Source: Candidatus Eiseniibacteriota bacterium (GTDB lineage: Bacteria > Eisenbacteria > RBG-16-71-46 > CAIMUX01). Taken from it: DNA of 64,000 nucleotides. The notes under the pieces are model-generated. The model saw only the letters and a list, made by a program, of their open reading frames with translations, did not search any database and was not told the origin of the DNA. Below are positions 59,638 to 64,000 of the stretch, piece after piece; position 1 is the stretch's first letter, and each line of letters opens with the position of its first letter. Location: contig JADJQY010000001.1 of assembly GCA_016712505.1 (NCBI GenBank), forward strand, positions 124,001 through 188,000, read 5' to 3'. A program made the translations under genes and the position numbers.

Positions 59638-61326
59638 CTAGCGTGGCGGCCCATAAAGCGCCTTGATCTTCCCCCAGCTCGTGCGCTCGACCGGCACCGG
59701 CCCGCAGGGGAGCACTTCCGCGCCGATCCCGATCGCCACGGTCGGGCCCCAGACGACGGAGACGTTCTGCCAGCCGCTGGGGTAGCCGAGGCCCGGCGCG
59801 ATGCAGGTCTTGGGGCGGCCGGGGACCGGGCCGTCGAGGTCCACACCCACGTAGAACGGGCTCCCTGCTCCGGGCCACGCCCCCCAGTAGCCGACCCACC
59901 ATCGCTCACCCGTACAGCACCCGGGCATCGCGAAGCGCAACTGGCTGACGCTGGGCCAGAGACCTACTCCGCCGGGTACTACGTGAGGGCGAGCGCAGAG
60001 GACGGATCCGGGACAGCCGTCATCGTCATCCCAGACGTACAGGTCCAACACTCCCCAACCGAGCCCGATGTACGTGAGCTCGAGTACCGCATTGCAGAGC
60101 AGGTAAGATCCATCAAAGCCCTCGGCAAACGCCCCGAAGTACGGATGCGCGGTACCTCCGTACTGCCATGAGTAGCCGTTCTCGAAGGTCCCGTCCGTGT
60201 GGAGCAGCAGCTGGCCGCATGGCGGGTCCCCCAAGGGTTCCTCGCTCTGGTAGCCTCTCTCTCCGTGGCTGACCTCCGCGGGAGCGCTGTCCTCACGATC
60301 GCGCGGTGGCCCGTTCGGCGTGGTCGGCCCGCAGCCGAAGAGGGGAGCGCAGAGTGACGTGGCGCAGTCGGCCCCATATCCGACGAAGGCACCGTGACGT
60401 ATCGCGCAAATCTCTTCCGGAACGTACGCGCAACGACCGTCCGGAAGGCAACAGGCGCCCGCTTCGGGAACGCAGGTGTACTGCAGACATGGATCCCCCG
60501 CGCCGATGAAGCGACCGTTGGCCTGCACGCACGCGAGTTGGGTCAGGACCTGGCACTCCCCTTCGATGCAGCAGGCGCCAGTCGGTTCAGGGCACGCACC
60601 AGGCGCACACGGCACGCCGCCCCCCAGGAACACGCCCCCCTGACTCTCGCACTCGGGGGGGAGCACAACGACACAGCCGCCCGCGGGGTCGCAACAGGCT
60701 CCGGTTCCCGGCGCACAGGTAAGAGCCCCGTCTTCTCCCCAGCCCAACCTGCCCAGCTCGAAGGCCGGGTCGGTTGCGCCGATTGGATCGTAGAAGGTCG
60801 CGCCATGCGTCGGATGGGGGGCGAGCTGGAGGTGTGTCGGAAGGTTGTCGTCGGAGTCGGCGTCGGCGGAGAACGCGTACACTTCGACCAGGCGGCCCGT
60901 CTGGGGCTCGTTCCATCCCACAGCAGTGCCGGAACCTGGGGCTGGCCAACCGCTCGTAGGCGACTCGAGGTCGCCAGCGGGAGAGAGATTGCCCAACGAG
61001 AGGCGGGTTTCATCGTAGCTGAGTCCAAACGCCACCGATCGCAGGTTCGGTGACTGCCAGCTCGGAAAGGATGCCAGCACGTAGACCACCGCGCAGCGAG
61101 AGGGATCGTCGACTCTGGTGATGGCTTCGTCGCATCGCTCGACCCCGGAGAGGCCGTTGATCGTTCCGTCGCAGCTCCCCTGGAGGATCGGGTTCTGGTG
61201 GAGCACCAGCGTGCCATAGGCATTCGGGCCGGCGAGGCACGGGTTCGCCGGCAAGGCAAAGAGGACGGCGAAGATTGCGCCTCGGAGCACTGTGACGATC
61301 AGCAACGAATGCCGGGCATCATTCAT
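59638..61326 (-). CDS. Secreted Cys-rich repeat protein with TSWGxIKAxY C-terminus (paralogue A)
   Basis: 562 aa from ATG 61326 behind GAGGAGGAGGTC. Signal peptide ends near CLAGPNAYG. The N-terminal domain (GTLVLHQNPILQGSCDGTIN through about 210) is shared with the proteins at 31457 and 61384. Three Cys-rich repeats of about 42 residues begin GACCDPAGGCVVVLPPECES, GACCIEGECQVLTQLAC and GACCLPDGRCAYVPEEIC. A C-terminal beta-domain (LLLHTDGTFENGYSWQYGGT ... WWVGYWGAW ... YVGVDLDGP) follows, ending RTSWGKIKALYGPPR. The last 300 bp are almost identical to paralogue B. Function unknown; probably extracellular. Confidence 0.78.
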   Translation of the reverse strand: MNDARHSLLIVTVLRGAIFAVLFALPANPCLAGPNAYGTLVLHQNPILQGSCDGTINGLSGVERCDEAITRVDDPSRCAVVYVLASFPSWQSPNLRSVAFGLSYDETRLSLGNLSPAGDLESPTSGWPAPGSGTAVGWNEPQTGRLVEVYAFSADADSDDNLPTHLQLAPHPTHGATFYDPIGATDPAFELGRLGWGEDGALTCAPGTGACCDPAGGCVVVLPPECESQGGVFLGGGVPCAPGACPEPTGACCIEGECQVLTQLACVQANGRFIGAGDPCLQYTCVPEAGACCLPDGRCAYVPEEICAIRHGAFVGYGADCATSLCAPLFGCGPTTPNGPPRDREDSAPAEVSHGERGYQSEEPLGDPPCGQLLLHTDGTFENGYSWQYGGTAHPYFGAFAEGFDGSYLLCNAVLELTYIGLGWGVLDLYVWDDDDGCPGSVLCARPHVVPGGVGLWPSVSQLRFAMPGCCTGERWWVGYWGAWPGAGSPFYVGVDLDGPVPGRPKTCIAPGLGYPSGWQNVSVVWGPTVAIGIGAEVLPCGPVPVERTSWGKIKALYGPPR

Positions 61327-61383
61327 GACCTCCTCCTCGCCGAGCGAACGTCCGCGCGACCGCGCCGCGCAGGCGAACACGCC

Positions 61384-62976
61384 CTACCGCTTCGGCCCAT
61401 AAAGCGCCTTGATCTTCCCCCAGCTCGTGCGCTCGACCGGCACCGGCCCGCAGGGGAGCACTTCCGCGCCGATCCCGATCGCCACGGTCGGGCCACAGAC
61501 GACGGCGACGTTCTGCCAGCCGCTGGGGTAGCCGAGGCCGGGAGTGATGCAGGTCTTCGGGCAGCCGGGGCTCGGACCGTCGAGGTCGGCGCCCACGTAG
61601 AAATACGACGCGCCCCCGTACCAGTCTGCCCAGTAGCCGACCCACCAGCGTCCGCTCACGCAGCAGGGCGGGAGAGCATATCGGTGTCGGCTCACGCTCG
61701 GCCAGAAAGCGATTCCCGACGGGAGAGCTCGCGGGAGTGTGCATACGACTGCTCCAGGGCAACCGCCATCATCCTCCTAGATGTGCAGGTCGGTGTACGT
61801 GGACTCTCCAAATCCAGTCCCCGTGAGCTCGAGAACGGCATTACAAATCAGGTAGCTACCCTCGAAGCACTCGGCGAACGCGCCGAAATACGGAGCACCT
61901 ACCCCTCCGTACTGCCAGGTGTAGCCATTTTCGAACGTCCCGTCCGTGTGGAGCAGAAGCTCGCCGCATGGAGGGTCGCCTTGCTGGTCATCATGGCGAC
62001 GGCCAACGACCCAACGACCAATCTCCCCAGCGGTGTTTTGGACCCCTTCGCGGAGCGGTCGCGACGCCGCCGCCGGCCCGCAGCCAGATAGATCAAAGCA
62101 GGGGTAGCTCGTGCACGGCACGTCCATCCCCTGGAAGACCCCGTCTTGCTCCTCGCAGGTCGTGCGGGGAAGGATCTCGCAGTTTCCGTTGGGAAAGCAG
62201 CAGGCTCCGGTGGCGATGCTGCACACATCGGGTGCGCACTGGATGCCTTCGCCGATGAAGTGGCCGCCGGATGACTCGCACTCGAAGGGATTCGTGACCA
62301 GGCACTCACCCTCCACCCAACAGCAGGCTCCAACCTCGCGGGGGCAGGGCAGGAAGCCTGGTTCGTTCCAGCCGAGTGCTCCGAGCGATGTGATGGGATC
62401 CGTGAGGCCATTTCCGTCTCCGAACAGCGCTGCGCCGGTCGGATGGGCAGAGAGAGCGACCCGCGCGGGGCCGTCGCCATAGAACATGGCTGAGAAGGCG
62501 TAGATCTCCGCGAGATGGCGCTCTAGCGGCACAGTCCACACCACGGACGTGCCGGAGCCAGGGGCAGGCCAGCCGTCTGAGGAGAACTCGAGGTCGGCGG
62601 TCGAGGAGAGGTTGCCCAGCGTGAACTCGGCCTGGTCGTACTCGAAGCCGAAAGACACGGAAGTAAGGCTGGGTGCCGCCCAGCCAGGAAACGCCGCCAG
62701 CACATAGACCACTGCGCAGCGCGTGGGATCGTCAACCCTGGTCACCGCGTCGGTGCAACGCTCGATGCCGGAGAGGCCGTTGATCGCCCCGGCGCAGCTC
62801 CCCTGGAGCGCAGGGTTCTGATGGAGGATCAGCGTGCCGTAGGCGTTGGGGCCGGCGTGGCACGGTTTGACCGCGATCGTATGGATGATCGCGGCGAGTG
62901 CCACGACCGCGGCGACCGTGGTGAATGCAGCGCTCAGGACGACGGTGGCCGGGGAGCGGTGCCTAACGGTCCTCAT
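61384..62976 (-). pseudogene. Cys-rich repeat protein (paralogue B) interrupted by one amber codon
   Basis: From ATG 62976 (GGGAGGTATCC upstream) the frame is intact except for TAG at 61779-61777. There paralogue A has TGG in DLYVWDDDDG; here it reads DLHI-stop-EDDGG. The frame continues without shift to the same RTSWGKIKALYGPKR ending at 61384. It has the same signal peptide type (CHAGPNAYGTLILHQNP), N-terminal domain, two Cys-rich repeats (GACCWVEGECLVTNPFEC and GACCFPNGNCEILPRTTC) and C-terminal beta-domain. Truncation would remove the last third with the conserved tail. It may be a recent pseudogene, an assembly error or a read-through case. Confidence 0.8.
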
Positions 62977-63094
62977 GGATACCTCCCTGCCGGGCGGGTC
63001 CGGGGCGGCCGGATCCGGGCGGGGATGAGCATAGCAGGTGCGCACGCGTCGTGCGAGGGTGGGAACGGGTGGGCGAGAGGCGTATTCTCGGCCG

Positions 63095-64000
63095 ATGCGA
63101 ATCTCAGCGGTTGTACGGATGGCCTTTGGGGGGGTGCTGCTGTCGGCCGCTCTTCTCTGCGTTTGGCCGGCACCGACCAACCTTCTGTGGAAGGTGGCGA
63201 TCGGCGCGACGGAGTACGGACATCTGCTGGCCGGCCTGTCCTTCGGGACCGCGCTTCTGTTCGGGTTCCGTGCGCGGGGGCGGGATCTGGGTTTTGGGCT
63301 GTGCCTGACGGCAGGAGTCCTGGCCGCGACGCCGGTTTTGCGGGCCGTGCCGGTCGCGCGGCGGTTGCCCAATGCGGTCGCGACGGCGTTCCCGGAAGGC
63401 GTGGCGCAAGGGGATGCGAGCGGCCGAGTGGCAGCGTCTCCACTGTCCCTGAGGGCGATGCTCGGCGGACGCGAGGTGGAGAAGATCGACTCCACGGAAC
63501 TGTGCTATCGAGAGATCGCCGGGGAGCGGCTTTGCCTGGACTACTACCCCGCTCAGGGCGAACATCCGGCACCGTTGGTGGTCGTGGTTCACGGGGGATC
63601 CTGGTCTGGAGGTTCGAACAGGGACTTCGTGCCGTTCGATCGCGCGCTCGCGGCCGAGGGGTACGCGGTGGCGGACTTGATCTACCGACTGGCGCCCCGG
63701 TGGCGCTATCCCGCGGCCTCGGATGACCTGCGCGCGGCACTCGACTATCTGAGCGCGCATGCCGACTCACTCGGGATCGATGCGACGCGCATCGCGCTGC
63801 TCGGCCGCTCCGCCGGCGCGCAGATCGCGATGGACGTTGCCTATCGACGACCGGATCCCCGCGTCCGCGGAGTGATCTCCTTCTACGGTCCGACCGACCT
63901 GCACTGGAGCTGGACGCACCCGAAGAATCCGCGGGTGATCGACATCCACGCTGTGTTGACCCGATTCCTGGGTGGCGCCCCGGAGGCATTCGGTCCGCAG
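63095..64000 (+). CDS. Membrane-anchored alpha/beta hydrolase (esterase/lipase, BD-FAE-like), 5' part
   Basis: The frame from ATG 63095 is open to the window end (302 codons, C-terminus missing). Two or three hydrophobic N-terminal segments (VRMAFGGVLLSAALLCVW, then ATEYGHLLAGLSFGTALLFG and LTAGVLAATPVL) precede a hydrolase domain of the carboxylesterase/HSL-like type: oxyanion motif VVVHGGSWSGGS with H166, then YRLAPRWRYPAASDDLRAAL, and nucleophile elbow GRSAGA with S239. The acid/histidine region lies beyond the edge. Divergent from the Cys-rich gene. Confidence 0.82.
   Translation, partial: MRISAVVRMAFGGVLLSAALLCVWPAPTNLLWKVAIGATEYGHLLAGLSFGTALLFGFRARGRDLGFGLCLTAGVLAATPVLRAVPVARRLPNAVATAFPEGVAQGDASGRVAASPLSLRAMLGGREVEKIDSTELCYREIAGERLCLDYYPAQGEHPAPLVVVVHGGSWSGGSNRDFVPFDRALAAEGYAVADLIYRLAPRWRYPAASDDLRAALDYLSAHADSLGIDATRIALLGRSAGAQIAMDVAYRRPDPRVRGVISFYGPTDLHWSWTHPKNPRVIDIHAVLTRFLGGAPEAFGPQ

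Noticed and set aside
62821..63726. 301-codon plus-strand frame overlapping the 5' end of the Cys-rich gene and the terminal hydrolase gene
   Set aside because: Gly/Arg/Ala-rich with no motif. The frame starting at ATG 63095 has clear alpha/beta hydrolase motifs over the same bases.

Overview
The window is GC-rich bacterial chromosome. Six large secreted proteins end in a FlgD-like/type-A-sorting-like C-terminal domain, several secreted proteins carry Cys-rich repeats, and lipoproteins are numerous. This pattern is what I associate with FCB-group candidate phyla such as 'Candidatus Eisenbacteria'. The placement is inference from gene style only; no marker gene is present. I found no rRNA, no convincing tRNA and no CRISPR array.

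Layout. 1-1275: 3' end of a hybrid histidine kinase. 1377-3797: secreted GH44-type glycoside hydrolase. 3927-10270: metal-efflux cluster (small secreted Cys/His protein, then CusC, CusB and CusA-like RND system). 10390-11151: esterase (minus). 11671-14367: secreted M28 peptidase. 14428-16953: parallel beta-helix protein and AraC regulator, bracketed by a 43-bp direct repeat. 17205-20049: ST7/TPR-like protein with a SirB1-family protein. 20251-22450: methyltransferase, GNAT, VOC protein, lipoprotein. 22595-26194: very large secreted DMF-ase-beta-like/DUF4082 protein. 26401-29137: rhodanese, then an ArsR-type regulator divergent from an MFS exporter. 29381-32899: P-domain/beta-helix protein and a Cys-rich repeat protein (minus). 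33082-34738: GNAT, DUF1569 protein, small lipoprotein.

34739-45507 is the most unusual region. A two-gene module is present three times in direct orientation. Its first gene encodes a small secreted Cys-rich protein with an intein/Hedgehog-type Hint domain. Its second gene encodes a lipoprotein with two FN3 domains and a six-blade TolB/PD40 propeller. Each copy has the same promoter, a leader with a 19-bp repeat in variable number (2, 4, 1), an intercistronic hairpin with a compensatory base change, and a terminator. Broken pieces of the flanking genes (DUF1569, lipoprotein, SGNH hydrolase) lie between copies and mark the duplication joints. An intact IS630-family element sits exactly in the stop codon of the third Hint gene.

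45514-57692: SGNH hydrolase, acyl-CoA synthetase, lipoprotein, TGS/uridine-kinase-like nucleoside kinase, TMTC-like membrane TPR protein, prolyl-aminopeptidase-like hydrolase, a second beta-helix protein, a PPi-type phosphofructokinase and a methyltransferase. 57758-57917: a 160-bp stretch bounded by a perfect 22-bp inverted repeat (MITE-like). 58025-64000: an unrecognised 525-aa protein, two paralogous Cys-rich secreted proteins (one interrupted by a single amber codon), and the start of an alpha/beta hydrolase running off the window.

Overall this is accessory, surface- and envelope-oriented DNA (secreted enzymes, sorting tails, lipoproteins, efflux) interleaved with a few housekeeping genes. 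Recent local duplication and gene conversion are visible in several places.
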